A DNA stretch of 5,964 nt from an uncultured Mollicutes bacterium (GTDB taxonomy: Bacteria; Bacillota_I; Bacilli_A; RFN20; CAG-826). Positions 1 through 5,900 of the stretch are shown here, piece by piece. How positions within the stretch are numbered: the stretch's first letter is position 1; every line of letters begins with the position of its first letter. Location of the stretch: NCBI GenBank assembly GCA_945935945.1, contig CAMESA010000063.1:1-5964 (forward strand), given 5' to 3'. The notes under the pieces are model-generated. The model did no database searches and had not been told where the DNA came from. It saw nothing but the letters and a program-made list of their open reading frames with translations. A program made the translations under genes and the position numbers.

Positions 1-55
1 GAGCAACAGCCTTCTAAGCTGTGGGTCAGGCGTTCGAGTCGCCTCAGGGTCACCA
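1..55 (+). tRNA. tRNA-Arg(UCU), 3' part, truncated by window edge
   Basis: This decodes AGA (and AGG by wobble) as arginine. The anticodon stem ACAGC (6-10) pairs with GCTGT (18-22) around the loop CTTCTAA (11-17), giving anticodon TCT. The T stem AGGCG (28-32) pairs with CGCCT (40-44) around the loop TTCGAGT (33-39). Bases 45-51 are the 3' strand of the acceptor stem, 52 is the discriminator A, and CCA is encoded at 53-55. The 5' acceptor strand and most of the D arm lie outside the window. A terminator follows within 14 bases, so this is the last gene of its transcript. Confidence 0.95.
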
Positions 56-68
56 AAGCAAAGAGATT

Positions 69-92
69 CCCTATTGAAAAATAGGGTTTTTT
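69..92 (+). terminator. Intrinsic terminator after tRNA-Arg
   Basis: The stem CCCTAT (69-74) pairs perfectly with ATAGGG (81-86) across the loop TGAAAA, and six T residues follow directly (87-92). It lies just after the tRNA CCA end and would end the tRNA transcript. Confidence 0.88.
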
Positions 93-581
93 ATTTTTAT
101 AAATACAAGTGGGATTTTTCTTTTAAAAACACGCTAGAGTTTCAACGTAAAATTTCAAATGAAATTGCTTGAGCTTTCCAAGCTATTATTTTATCTACCA
201 AATTTATCGAGATAAAATTTTTATATAAATTTTTAAAGCTCTACTAAAATAAAAAAATCAATATTTTAAAATAAATGAAACTAAATCATATCTTGTAGGC
301 GTTATTTTTATATTTTTTGAGAAGTTTTATCAATGAATATTTAATCACTTACGAATGATGATATTTTCTTTAGATTTCTACAAATTGTGGTATCTAGCTT
401 CATTATTTTTGGCATAATTCATATTTCATTTTTTAAAAACCCACGGAATAAAAAATCAAAATCATACGGAATGTTATTGACGTCGACTTAATCGTTAATT
501 ATTTAAATTTATTAAATGAATTATATTTAATTGAAAATATAACACCATATTCATCCAGAATGCGTTCTTCATTAAGAGTAA
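93..581. other. Gene-free AT-rich stretch, probably decayed DNA
   Basis: All six frames are broken by frequent stops, and I see no ribosome binding site with an open frame, no tandem repeats and no RNA fold I can name. Because the adjoining 582-844 segment is a clear remnant of a regulator's C-terminal domain, the natural inference is that this stretch held the N-terminal helix-turn-helix part of the same gene, now eroded beyond my recognition. A faint echo of an AraC-type C-terminal helix (FHFLKTHGI, near 420-455) is too short to count as proof. Confidence 0.5.
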
Positions 582-844
582 AACAGTGTGAAATATGAGT
601 TTCCTGCAGTAAAATGGGCAATATTTGGTTCTTTAGGTCCGTGTCCTGAAAAATACAAGAGCTAAACACAAGAATCTTTAAAGAACGGTTTCCTCTAAAT
701 AAAGATTTTAAATTAAGAGGTTATGAGAATATTGAGTTGTATGATTCTGTTAATAAAGAAAAAAATAATCATGATTATCATACTCAAATTTGGATTTCGA
801 AAAGCTTAAAAAATGATTTTAAAAAAAAGATTTGCGTTGTCTAA
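582..844 (+). pseudogene. Remnant of regulator with GyrI-like / AraC effector-binding domain
   Basis: This is the broken C-terminal end of a transcription regulator whose ligand-binding domain resembles the GyrI-like small-molecule-binding domain found behind AraC-type DNA-binding domains. The frame running through 600-650 reads FPAVKWAIFGSLGPCPEK, matching the family pattern 'IPA-x-WAVF-x-x-x-GP-x-P'. After the A-run at 649-653 the reading must shift by one base; it then continues as IQELNTRIFKERFP, GYENIELYD (719-745) and YHTQIWIS (776-799). These are the family's 'QELW-x-RI-x-EWFP', 'IEVY' and 'Y-x-x-EIWIP' blocks in the right order and spacing. Without the shift, a TAA at 663 ends translation. 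The frame is also closed upstream by TAA at 579, and no start or ribosome binding site is present. The simplest explanation is loss of one A from a homopolymer plus 5' decay. The frameshift could be a sequencing error, but the missing N-terminal part argues for a true pseudogene. Confidence 0.65.
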
Positions 845-954
845 AAAGTGAATCTTCTAACATCATATTTACGCTTATCTTAAAGATATTTTTTGAAAAA
901 TGTTGAGGTTTTGCAGGGTTTTTGAGAATTTTTGCAATATTTTTTCTTCTTTAA

Positions 955-982
955 ATCAATTTTTATTTATCAAAAAATTGAT
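955..982 (-). terminator. AT-rich hairpin at the end of the glucosidase operon
   Basis: A perfect 10-base inverted repeat, ATCAATTTTT (955-964) and AAAAATTGAT (973-982), with an 8-base loop spans the stop codon of the membrane-protein gene. It is the only strong fold at the 3' end of the minus-strand operon. It contains almost no G-C pairs and lacks a proper T-run on the minus strand, so it would be a weak terminator at best and may be only an mRNA 3'-end stem. Confidence 0.3.
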
Positions 983-1679
983 CATCACAATACAAAAATT
1001 TACATACAATCAATCCAAATAATGTAATCAATAATGGCAAATTATAGATAATTGAATCAATGTAATTATTTGATAAAAGATAGTTATTCCCGATTGTACA
1101 AACAATAAAATATGAAGAAACTAAACCAGCAATAAAAGATAAAATTGTTATCGCATAGAATGCTATATTCTTCTTTTCACTAAATATTGAGTTAGCTAAT
1201 CTACCAAGATTTGCTGTCATCATCGTTGTTGTAATACTGACTTTGTAAGAATTTAGCGTTGAATTATAAATAAAAGCACCAACCGCTGATAATAAGATAT
1301 TTCCAATTAAATTCAAAAACGTCTTTTTCACTTGAAATGGTAAAACATTACTATATTGAAAGTCAATTGGAATAAAAATACATATCAACAATATTACTGC
1401 TGCAATCAAAAATGAAATTTTTCTAAATTTATGCACATTATCGATTTTCCTTTTAAGCAAATTTGAAATAACTAGACAAGTAAAAAAACTAAAAATCAAA
1501 GTAATACAATAAGCTGCATACTGAATATTTCCATTTATAAAATATATTGTTGAATAGATAATATTTCCAGTTTGCATCAAGGAAAAACCACCTCTATTTA
1601 TAAAAGAAAAGATGTCCAAAAATCCACCACAAAAGGCTAATATTGAAAAAAATAGTTGAGTTCTGGAGGTTTTTTTCAT
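963..1679 (-). CDS. DUF1275 (YoaK-like) membrane protein
   Basis: This is an integral membrane protein of 238 residues with about six predicted helices (roughly 8-27, 53-75, 87-105, 120-139, 172-196 and 207-230). The family match rests on two related motifs: GFLDIFSFI (19-27) followed by QTGNI (36-40), and TTTMMTANLGRL (150-161), corresponding to the family's 'GxxDAxSF...MTGN' and its second-half echo 'TxMTGNL'. Length is normal for the family (about 200-240). The molecular function of DUF1275 proteins is not established; a transport or channel role is only a guess. It is the last gene of the minus-strand operon, starting four bases after the HAD gene's stop. No Shine-Dalgarno lies at normal distance: the nearest GAGG is over 20 bases upstream, inside the HAD gene. 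Translation is therefore probably coupled to the preceding gene. Confidence 0.85.
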   Translation of the reverse strand: MKKTSRTQLFFSILAFCGGFLDIFSFINRGGFSLMQTGNIIYSTIYFINGNIQYAAYCITLIFSFFTCLVISNLLKRKIDNVHKFRKISFLIAAVILLICIFIPIDFQYSNVLPFQVKKTFLNLIGNILLSAVGAFIYNSTLNSYKVSITTTMMTANLGRLANSIFSEKKNIAFYAITILSFIAGLVSSYFIVCTIGNNYLLSNNYIDSIIYNLPLLITLFGLIVCKFLYCDDQFFDK

Positions 1680-1683
1680 ATTT

Positions 1684-2346
1684 TTATTGTTTTTTTAAAA
1701 CCTCACTTATGATATTTTTTAATTCAGAAATGCTATTTGCAATCGTAAAACTTTGTTTAATGTCGTCAGGTTTTTTCATGCATTCTTTATTAAAATATGT
1801 AACAGTTATACAATCAACTTTAGCTTTTTTACATGATAAAGTGTCTCTATATGAATCACCAACATATGCAATTTCATCATTGCTAAATCCATATTCTTCC
1901 ATTAACTCATTTAATAATTCACACTTAACTTCGCCTAAGGTCGACCCAGTATAAAAACCATCGAAATATTTAAAAGCATCAAGCTTTGCTAAAGAAATTG
2001 ATAAAGTTTCTTTGCCTCTACCAGTAAGTAAAATTACTTTGCATCCATTTTCATGAATTAATGAAAAAATATTTATTAGTTCTTGATCTAAAGTTTTTGG
2101 GAAATATTCGTTGTGATACGAATTATATAAATTTAGAAAATAAACATAGGCTTCTTTATGGTTAGAAGTTAATGATTTTTGCAGTATTCCTTCCTCTGTT
2201 GGACCAAACTTAAAATATTCTTTAGCTTTTTCTAATGGAATAATTATATTTTTAAAATGACCAACTGTTTCACAGAGGCATCTATTTATTAAATCAAATG
2301 AATCAACTAACGTTCCATCAAAATCAAAAACAACTGCTTTTTTCAT
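1684..2346 (-). CDS. HAD-superfamily phosphatase (HAD_2 / phosphoglycolate-phosphatase-like)
   Basis: This is a cytosolic haloacid-dehalogenase-type hydrolase, probably a Mg2+-dependent phosphatase on a small phosphorylated metabolite. Motif I is DFDGT, with nucleophile Asp8 and acid/base Asp10. Motif II is LLTGRG (Thr108), motif III is Lys141 in EVKCELL, and motif IV is YVGDSYRD (Asp164, Asp168). An alpha-helical C1-type cap fills about residues 15-80, as in phosphoglycolate phosphatase, PpaX and beta-phosphoglucomutase. At 220 residues it has the usual length. The substrate cannot be read from sequence. Neighbouring a glucosidase makes a sugar phosphate plausible, but I see no specific evidence for beta-phosphoglucomutase. 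It starts two bases after the glucosidase stop with only a poor GAAAAAG upstream, so translational coupling is likely. Confidence 0.9.
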   Translation of the reverse strand: MKKAVVFDFDGTLVDSFDLINRCLCETVGHFKNIIIPLEKAKEYFKFGPTEEGILQKSLTSNHKEAYVYFLNLYNSYHNEYFPKTLDQELINIFSLIHENGCKVILLTGRGKETLSISLAKLDAFKYFDGFYTGSTLGEVKCELLNELMEEYGFSNDEIAYVGDSYRDTLSCKKAKVDCITVTYFNKECMKKPDDIKQSFTIANSISELKNIISEVLKKQ

Positions 2347-2348
2347 AA

Positions 2349-3944
2349 TTACTTTTTCAAAACAATAGCATCCAGTTTTTTAAATTCACTAGGAATTTCT
2401 TTATATTTAGAATTAGAAAGAACAATTTGATTGAATCCATATGTATTTATTTTATTATGGTCAGCAAAACTTATGATGATTAAAAATTCTTCATTTCCTC
2501 TTTTCCTTTTATATATATAAGAAGAGTCATTTAATTCAACAAGTTCATATTCACCAATTGTGAAAACTTCATTCTTGTTCCTTAAATCAAAAATCTTTGA
2601 ATAATATTTATAAATAGAATTTTCGCTTAAAAGATCTTTCTTAACATTTATTAAATCTTTATTTGTATCTAACTTAATCCATGGCTCATGATTTGAGAAG
2701 CCACCATATGTAGAATCATCCCAACATATTGGCCTTCTAGCATTATCTCTTGAATTCCAATTTAGTCTTTTAATTATTTCAAACTCATCTAAAAGATTAA
2801 TGTGATCTTTATAATAATTTTTAGTTTCAATATCGTCAAAATCTAAAATACTTGAGAAATTTGAGTTTAATGATCCGATTTCTTGTCCTTGATAGATAAA
2901 AGGTACGCCTCTTAAGAAATACATCATTGTTGCTAGACCCGTTACTAATTGATAACGAGATACATCAGCACTAGCAAATTGTGTCGCACTTCTTAATCTA
3001 TCGTGGTTTTCATAAAATAATGTGTACAAAAAGTCCTCATTTTGTGAAATTTTTTGCCATTTATCTAAGTTTTTTGCAATATCTGAATATTTAAATTCGC
3101 CTTTTATAAATTTATCACAATTATTTATTCCGACGTTTACAACATCACCTTGGAAGGAAGTAGATAATTCATGGCGATCTTGCCCAACAAAAGAAACTAA
3201 GTTTTCAACAGTAGTGCACCAACATTCACCAACAGTGAAAATATTTTTAAGATGTGGACGATCAAATAATTCTCTAATAAATTCATGTAAGCGTGGTCCA
3301 TTATGATTGCCATCTGGATTATTAAAATCTTTGGAAATCATATCTAAAACGTCACATCTGAAACCGTCAACACCATTTTCGACATAAAAATCTACTATGT
3401 CTCTAATTTCTTTTCTGACTTCTTCATTTTCCCAATTCAAATCTGCTTGTTCAACAGCAAAACTATGTAAATAATATTGATTTAATGATGGGACAAATTC
3501 GTATGCACTTCCATAAAAACATGATTGCCAATCATTTGGTTTTTCATCAAAAAAATAGAAATAATCATGATATTTGCTATTTTTGTCCTTTATTGCTTCT
3601 TGAAACCATCTATGTTTTGTTGAGCAATGATTAGCAACCAAATCAACTATAACTTTAATTCCTCTTTTATGAGCTTCAAATATTAATTTTTTAAAATCTT
3701 TAAATGTACCAAAAATAGGGTTAATGTCCAAATAGTCAGAAATATCATATCCATTATCAACCATTGGAGAAGAGAAAAATGGAGATATCCATATTGCGTT
3801 AATGTTCAATTCTTTTAAATAATCTAACTTGGAAATTATCCCAACAAGATCACCATTTCCATCATTGTTTGAATCCATAAAACTTCTAGGATAAATTTGA
3901 TAGATATTCAATTTTGCAAATTTCTCATACTGTTCATTCAACAT
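2349..3944 (-). CDS. GH13 alpha-glucosidase, oligo-1,6-glucosidase type
   Basis: This is a cytosolic glycoside hydrolase family 13 enzyme that releases glucose from short alpha-glucosides; it has no signal peptide. From the ATG at 3944 it has 531 residues, close to the usual 530-560. Its TIM barrel shows a metal-binding loop DSNNDGNGDL (24-33), region I DLVANH (101-106), region II GFRCDV with nucleophile Asp198, acid/base Glu240 in TVGE, and region IV ENHD with Asp315. About 445-531 form the C-terminal beta domain. Val199, directly after the nucleophile, is the residue type linked to alpha-1,6 preference (isomaltase, dextran glucosidase, trehalose-6-phosphate hydrolase), whereas maltases carry Thr or Ala there. 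This favours isomalto-oligosaccharides but does not settle the substrate. In-frame TTG at 3956 would add four residues, but that TTG overlaps the Shine-Dalgarno GAGGTG, which sits four bases before the ATG, so the ATG is preferred. It is the first gene of the operon, followed two bases later by the HAD gene. Confidence 0.92.
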   Translation of the reverse strand: MLNEQYEKFAKLNIYQIYPRSFMDSNNDGNGDLVGIISKLDYLKELNINAIWISPFFSSPMVDNGYDISDYLDINPIFGTFKDFKKLIFEAHKRGIKVIVDLVANHCSTKHRWFQEAIKDKNSKYHDYFYFFDEKPNDWQSCFYGSAYEFVPSLNQYYLHSFAVEQADLNWENEEVRKEIRDIVDFYVENGVDGFRCDVLDMISKDFNNPDGNHNGPRLHEFIRELFDRPHLKNIFTVGECWCTTVENLVSFVGQDRHELSTSFQGDVVNVGINNCDKFIKGEFKYSDIAKNLDKWQKISQNEDFLYTLFYENHDRLRSATQFASADVSRYQLVTGLATMMYFLRGVPFIYQGQEIGSLNSNFSSILDFDDIETKNYYKDHINLLDEFEIIKRLNWNSRDNARRPICWDDSTYGGFSNHEPWIKLDTNKDLINVKKDLLSENSIYKYYSKIFDLRNKNEVFTIGEYELVELNDSSYIYKRKRGNEEFLIIISFADHNKINTYGFNQIVLSNSKYKEIPSEFKKLDAIVLKK

Positions 3945-4001
3945 AAAACACCTCAAAAACTAACATAAATATTAAACACTTTTTTAGTCATAAAAACTAG
4001 A

Positions 4002-4029
4002 TTTATAACTGTCTATTTAAAAAAAGCAA
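4002..4029 (-). promoter_or_regulatory. Candidate promoter of the glucosidase operon
   Basis: On the minus strand, TTGCTT (plus 4024-4029) is followed after 16 bases by TATAAA (plus 4002-4007), a fair sigma-A-type match. Transcription would start near 3995, giving a leader of about 50 bases before the ATG at 3944. An alternative pair on the same strand, TAGACA then TATGAC with a 17-base spacer, lies slightly downstream. No clear operator palindrome is seen. Confidence 0.45.
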
Positions 4030-4046
4030 AATTAAAAATTAATATC

Positions 4047-4075
4047 TTGTAAAATTGACAAAATGCAAATAAAAT
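4047..4075 (+). promoter_or_regulatory. Candidate promoter of the four-helix membrane protein gene
   Basis: TTGTAA (4047-4052), a 17-base spacer and TAAAAT (4070-4075) form a sigma-A-like promoter divergent from the glucosidase promoter. The start would fall near 4082, leaving a short leader that carries AAAGGAG (4089-4095), seven bases before the ATG. Confidence 0.5.
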
Positions 4076-4102
4076 AAGAGTGTTTTGTAAAGGAGTTTTA
4101 AT

Positions 4103-4534
4103 ATGACTATTTCAAAGAAGAAATTAATTGGAATTTCATCAATCCTTTTTGCAATCGTAATTTTCTGTTTATTTGGAACATTATGTTTCCAATATAAAGC
4201 AACATCAGCAAGAGGTGATTTTTTCACAGTTTATGATTTTGGTTACGGTGGAAACATTACAATTGAAGCAATCCTTGCCACACTCGTCAGTATAATAGGT
4301 GCAATTTGTGCTTTCAATTTAGTTTCTTTATTCGTCGAACAAATTTCAGAAAAAATGCTTGGAATTATTAACATTTCTTCATGGGCTGTCGCTTTAGTAT
4401 TCAGCATTACTGCATTGTTTGGAAGATATATTAATATCAACTACATTCCAACAATTTCAATGACATTTGTTTTATTGACAACAATTGTTGCAATTGGATT
4501 TACAATTTTTTCTCTTGTCCATACAGAAGAATAA
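4103..4534 (+). CDS. Hypothetical membrane protein with four transmembrane helices
   Basis: I do not recognise a family for this 143-residue protein. It has a short basic N-terminus (KKK at 5-7), then hydrophobic helices at about 8-29, 54-78, 88-107 and 116-139, and ends in an acidic VHTEE tail. The loop between helices 1 and 2 (about 30-53) holds a GDFFTVYDFGYGG stretch. By the positive-inside rule, with Lys5-7 inside, this loop would face outward. No cysteine pair, metal motif or catalytic signature is evident. The start is well supported by AAAGGAG at 4089-4095 and a candidate promoter. The gene is probably transcribed alone: it is divergent from the glucosidase operon and separated from infC by a hairpin, a promoter and the leader. 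The clear ribosome binding site and unbroken frame make it a real gene, but its function is unknown. Confidence 0.8.
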   Translation: MTISKKKLIGISSILFAIVIFCLFGTLCFQYKATSARGDFFTVYDFGYGGNITIEAILATLVSIIGAICAFNLVSLFVEQISEKMLGIINISSWAVALVFSITALFGRYININYIPTISMTFVLLTTIVAIGFTIFSLVHTEE

Positions 4535-4551
4535 AAAATACTAGACAAGAG
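4512..4551 (+). terminator. Candidate terminator or hairpin spanning the membrane-protein stop codon
   Basis: CTCTTGTC (4512-4519) pairs perfectly with GACAAGAG (4544-4551), followed by GTTTT. The 24-base loop contains the stop codon, and the T-run is short, so termination would be weak. Its right arm overlaps the proposed -35 element of the infC promoter. Confidence 0.4.
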
Positions 4552-4570
4552 GTTTTAATTAGTTTAATAT
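4542..4570 (+). promoter_or_regulatory. Candidate promoter of infC-rpmI-rplT
   Basis: TAGACA (4542-4547), a 17-base spacer and TAATAT (4565-4570) form a reasonable sigma-A promoter. The start would fall near 4575-4577, at the GAGCAC that begins the structured leader, which gives about 150 bases of untranslated leader before infC. Confidence 0.5.
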
Positions 4571-4574
4571 ATTT

Positions 4575-4697
4575 GAGCACGTAGAAAGAAGAGCGTCCGC
4601 TTCTCACCAGATTAATTAGTGTATTAATTGGTAAATTGCTACAGTTTAATTTAATAAATTAAAACATTAACGGACGCAATAAGTGCGTTCGTTTTTT
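4575..4697 (+). ncRNA. L20-type ribosomal protein leader of infC-rpmI-rplT
   Basis: The infC operon of Firmicutes carries a leader at which ribosomal protein L20 represses its own operon by premature transcription termination. Here the leader can form two exclusive folds. In the antiterminator fold, GCGTCCG (4593-4599) pairs perfectly with CGGACGC (4671-4677), and GCAC (4577-4580) can pair with GTGC (4683-4686), nested outside it. In the terminator fold, the same CGGACGC pairs with GCGTTCG (4685-4691) before a T-run. Two more stems fill the middle: CCA-g-ATTAAT (4607-4616) with ATTAATTGG (4623-4631), and TTTAATTT (4645-4652) with AAATTAAA (4656-4663). A small AGAAG/CTTCT stem (4587-4591 with 4600-4604) would leave GCGTCCG in its loop. 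The leader class is assigned from gene context, terminator and pairing logic, not from a covariance search. Confidence 0.82.
4669..4697 (+). terminator. Regulated attenuator terminator upstream of infC
   Basis: AACGGACGC (4669-4677) pairs with GCGTTCGTT (4685-4693), with one G-T wobble and loop AATAAGT. The T-run covers 4692-4697. The left arm is shared with the antiterminator of the leader, so termination should be conditional. Confidence 0.85.
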
Positions 4698-4714
4698 ATT
4701 TAAATGCTATTTTT

Positions 4715-4731
4715 AGGAGGAAATTAACATA
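4715..4731 (+). promoter_or_regulatory. Ribosome binding site and AUA start of infC
   Basis: A perfect AGGAGG (4715-4720) is followed after eight bases by ATA (4729-4731), which is in frame with IF3. The in-frame ATT at 4723 is only two bases from AGGAGG, too close. The first in-frame ATG (4756) has no Shine-Dalgarno upstream. This site therefore sets the infC start at AUA. Confidence 0.75.
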
Positions 4732-5295
4732 GCTACCCCAGATCGTAATCCAAATATGGACAAACAAAACAAAAAAGATCGTTATAACGGAGACTTAGTT
4801 AACGAAAAAATTCGTTTCCCTGAAGTTCTTGTAATCGGACCAGATGGTGAAAGCTTAGGAAAGATGTCACGTATCGATGCATATAGAAAAGCTGAATCAT
4901 ATGAACTTGACCTATTATGTGTTGCACCTCAAGCAAATCCACCAGTTTGTAAGATTATTAATTATGGAAAATACCGCTTTGATGCTCAAAAGAAAGCAAA
5001 AGAAGCAAAGAAAAACCAAAAAATTATCGAACTTAAAGAGATTCAATTAACTCCACAAATTGGGCAACATGACATTGAAACAAAAGTCAAAGCTGCTATT
5101 AAATTCTTAGAAGATGGCAACAAAGTCAAAGTTGGTGTCAGATTCAAAGGAAGACAAATGGCACACCCAGAAGTAGGAAATGAAACACTTAATAAATTTC
5201 TTGAATACGTAACAGACTACGCTACTATTGAGAAAAAACCAGTTCTTGATGGTAGGTGGTTAACTTGTGTACTTTCAAGCAAAGTAAAAAAGTAG
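4729..5295 (+). CDS. infC: Translation initiation factor IF-3
   Basis: IF3 binds the 30S subunit, keeps it apart from 50S, and rejects non-initiator tRNAs and poor start codons. From the AUA start the protein has 188 residues; from the ATG at 4756 it has 179. The N-domain covers about 19-84, with VNEKIRFPEVLVIGPDG and the signature PPVCKIINYGKYRF (71-84). A lysine-rich linker helix spans about 85-100, and the C-domain (about 101-186) includes VGVRFKGRQMAHPEVG and the late DGR. The AUA is chosen because AGGAGG stands eight bases before it and the frame is open from there. Rare starts (AUU in E. coli) are a known feature of infC and let IF3 repress its own translation. The nine added residues (ATPDRNPN and Met10) are probably a flexible tail. 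It is the first gene of the operon, stopping at TAG 16 bases before rpmI. Confidence 0.96.
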   Translation: MATPDRNPNMDKQNKKDRYNGDLVNEKIRFPEVLVIGPDGESLGKMSRIDAYRKAESYELDLLCVAPQANPPVCKIINYGKYRFDAQKKAKEAKKNQKIIELKEIQLTPQIGQHDIETKVKAAIKFLEDGNKVKVGVRFKGRQMAHPEVGNETLNKFLEYVTDYATIEKKPVLDGRWLTCVLSSKVKK

Positions 5296-5311
5296 AAAGA
5301 GAGGAATTACT

Positions 5312-5506
5312 ATGCCAAAAATGAAAAGTAAAAAAGCTTTAACAAAAAGAATTAAAGTTACAGGAAGTGGAAAAGTTAGAAGACACCACGCTTATGTTAG
5401 CCATTTAGCTCCACATAAGACACACAAACAAAAGAGACACTTAAGAAAACCAGATTTAGTTTCTAAATCAGATATGAAGAGAATTAAGTATCTCATTCAA
5501 CAATAG
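5312..5506 (+). CDS. rpmI: 50S ribosomal protein L35
   Basis: This is a small basic protein of the large ribosomal subunit, 64 residues, very near the usual 64-66. The start MPKMKSKKALTKR, the GSGKVRR turn (18-24), HAYVSH (26-31) and KQKRHLRK (39-46) are characteristic of L35. Translation starts at ATG behind GAGAGG (5299-5304), seven bases upstream. It lies 16 bases after infC and 18 bases before rplT, in the conserved IF3-L35-L20 operon. It stops at TAG. Confidence 0.98.
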   Translation: MPKMKSKKALTKRIKVTGSGKVRRHHAYVSHLAPHKTHKQKRHLRKPDLVSKSDMKRIKYLIQQ

Positions 5507-5524
5507 TTCTAGGAGGTCGATAAC

Positions 5525-5875
5525 ATGAGAGTAAAAGGTGGAAATGTAACACATTTAAGAAGAAAGAAAATCTTAAAACAAGCTAAAGGTTACTTCGGTA
5601 GCAAACATTTATTGTTTAAAACAGCTAAAGAACAAGTCATGCGTTCTCATGCTTATAGTTATGTTGATCGTAGAAACCTTAAAAGAGATTATAGAAAATT
5701 ATGGATTAAACGTATCAATGCTGCTTGCAGAATGAACGATATATCCTATTCAAAATTCATGCATGGATTAAAAGCTAATAAGATTGAAATTAATAGAAAA
5801 ATGTTAAGTGAAATCGCTATCCATGATGAGGCTGGTTTTAAAGATTTAGTTAAAATTGCTAAAACAGCTAAATAA
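5525..5875 (+). CDS. rplT: 50S ribosomal protein L20
   Basis: L20 binds 23S rRNA directly, is needed early in 50S assembly, and in Firmicutes is the repressor of its own operon through the leader RNA. At 116 residues it is close to the usual 117-119. Diagnostic stretches are [20 protein letters not shown] (2-21), GYFGSKH (22-28), the helix with [17 protein letters not shown] (53-69), and YSKFMHGL (75-82) with INRKMLSE (89-96). The start ATG follows AGGAGG (5511-5516) by eight bases. It begins Met-Arg-Val-Lys, without the Ala or Pro usually found at position 2, a trivial variation. It is the last gene of the operon, with a strong terminator 25 bases downstream. Confidence 0.98.
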   Translation: MRVKGGNVTHLRRKKILKQAKGYFGSKHLLFKTAKEQVMRSHAYSYVDRRNLKRDYRKLWIKRINAACRMNDISYSKFMHGLKANKIEINRKMLSEIAIHDEAGFKDLVKIAKTAK

Positions 5876-5900
5876 ACTATTAATCTTAAATTTAAAAAAT

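Noticed and set aside
876..888. TATCTT-A-AAGATA palindrome followed by T residues as a terminator
   Set aside because: A one-base loop cannot fold as a hairpin, and the stem is nearly all A-T; chance is likely in such AT-rich DNA.
1..962. tRNA-Arg 3' end as an integration (att) site for a mobile element
   Set aside because: No repeat of the tRNA 3' end was seen elsewhere in the window, and there is no integrase or phage-like gene. Only a search beyond the window could revive this.
1643..1954. Plus-strand open frame of about 100 codons
   Set aside because: It lies antisense to the HAD and DUF1275 genes, which have clear family motifs. It has no ribosome binding site and its translation resembles no protein family.
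3022..3306. Plus-strand open frame of about 94 codons
   Set aside because: It is fully antisense to the conserved catalytic part of the GH13 gene and has no Shine-Dalgarno; it is a mirror of coding constraints.
4001..4014. TAGA...TCTA short inverted repeat over the glucosidase -10 as an operator
   Set aside because: Only four bases per arm, which is expected by chance at this composition; no known regulator site is recognisable.
4055..4060. Perfect TTGACA as a -35 element for the membrane-protein gene
   Set aside because: No -10-like sequence lies 16-18 bases downstream (GAGTGT sits there). TTGTAA at 4047 with TAAAAT at 4070 is better spaced.
4039..4440. Two short minus-strand open frames (4039-4227 and 4243-4440)
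   Set aside because: They are antisense to the four-helix membrane protein, which has the good ribosome binding site and promoter; neither has its own start signals.
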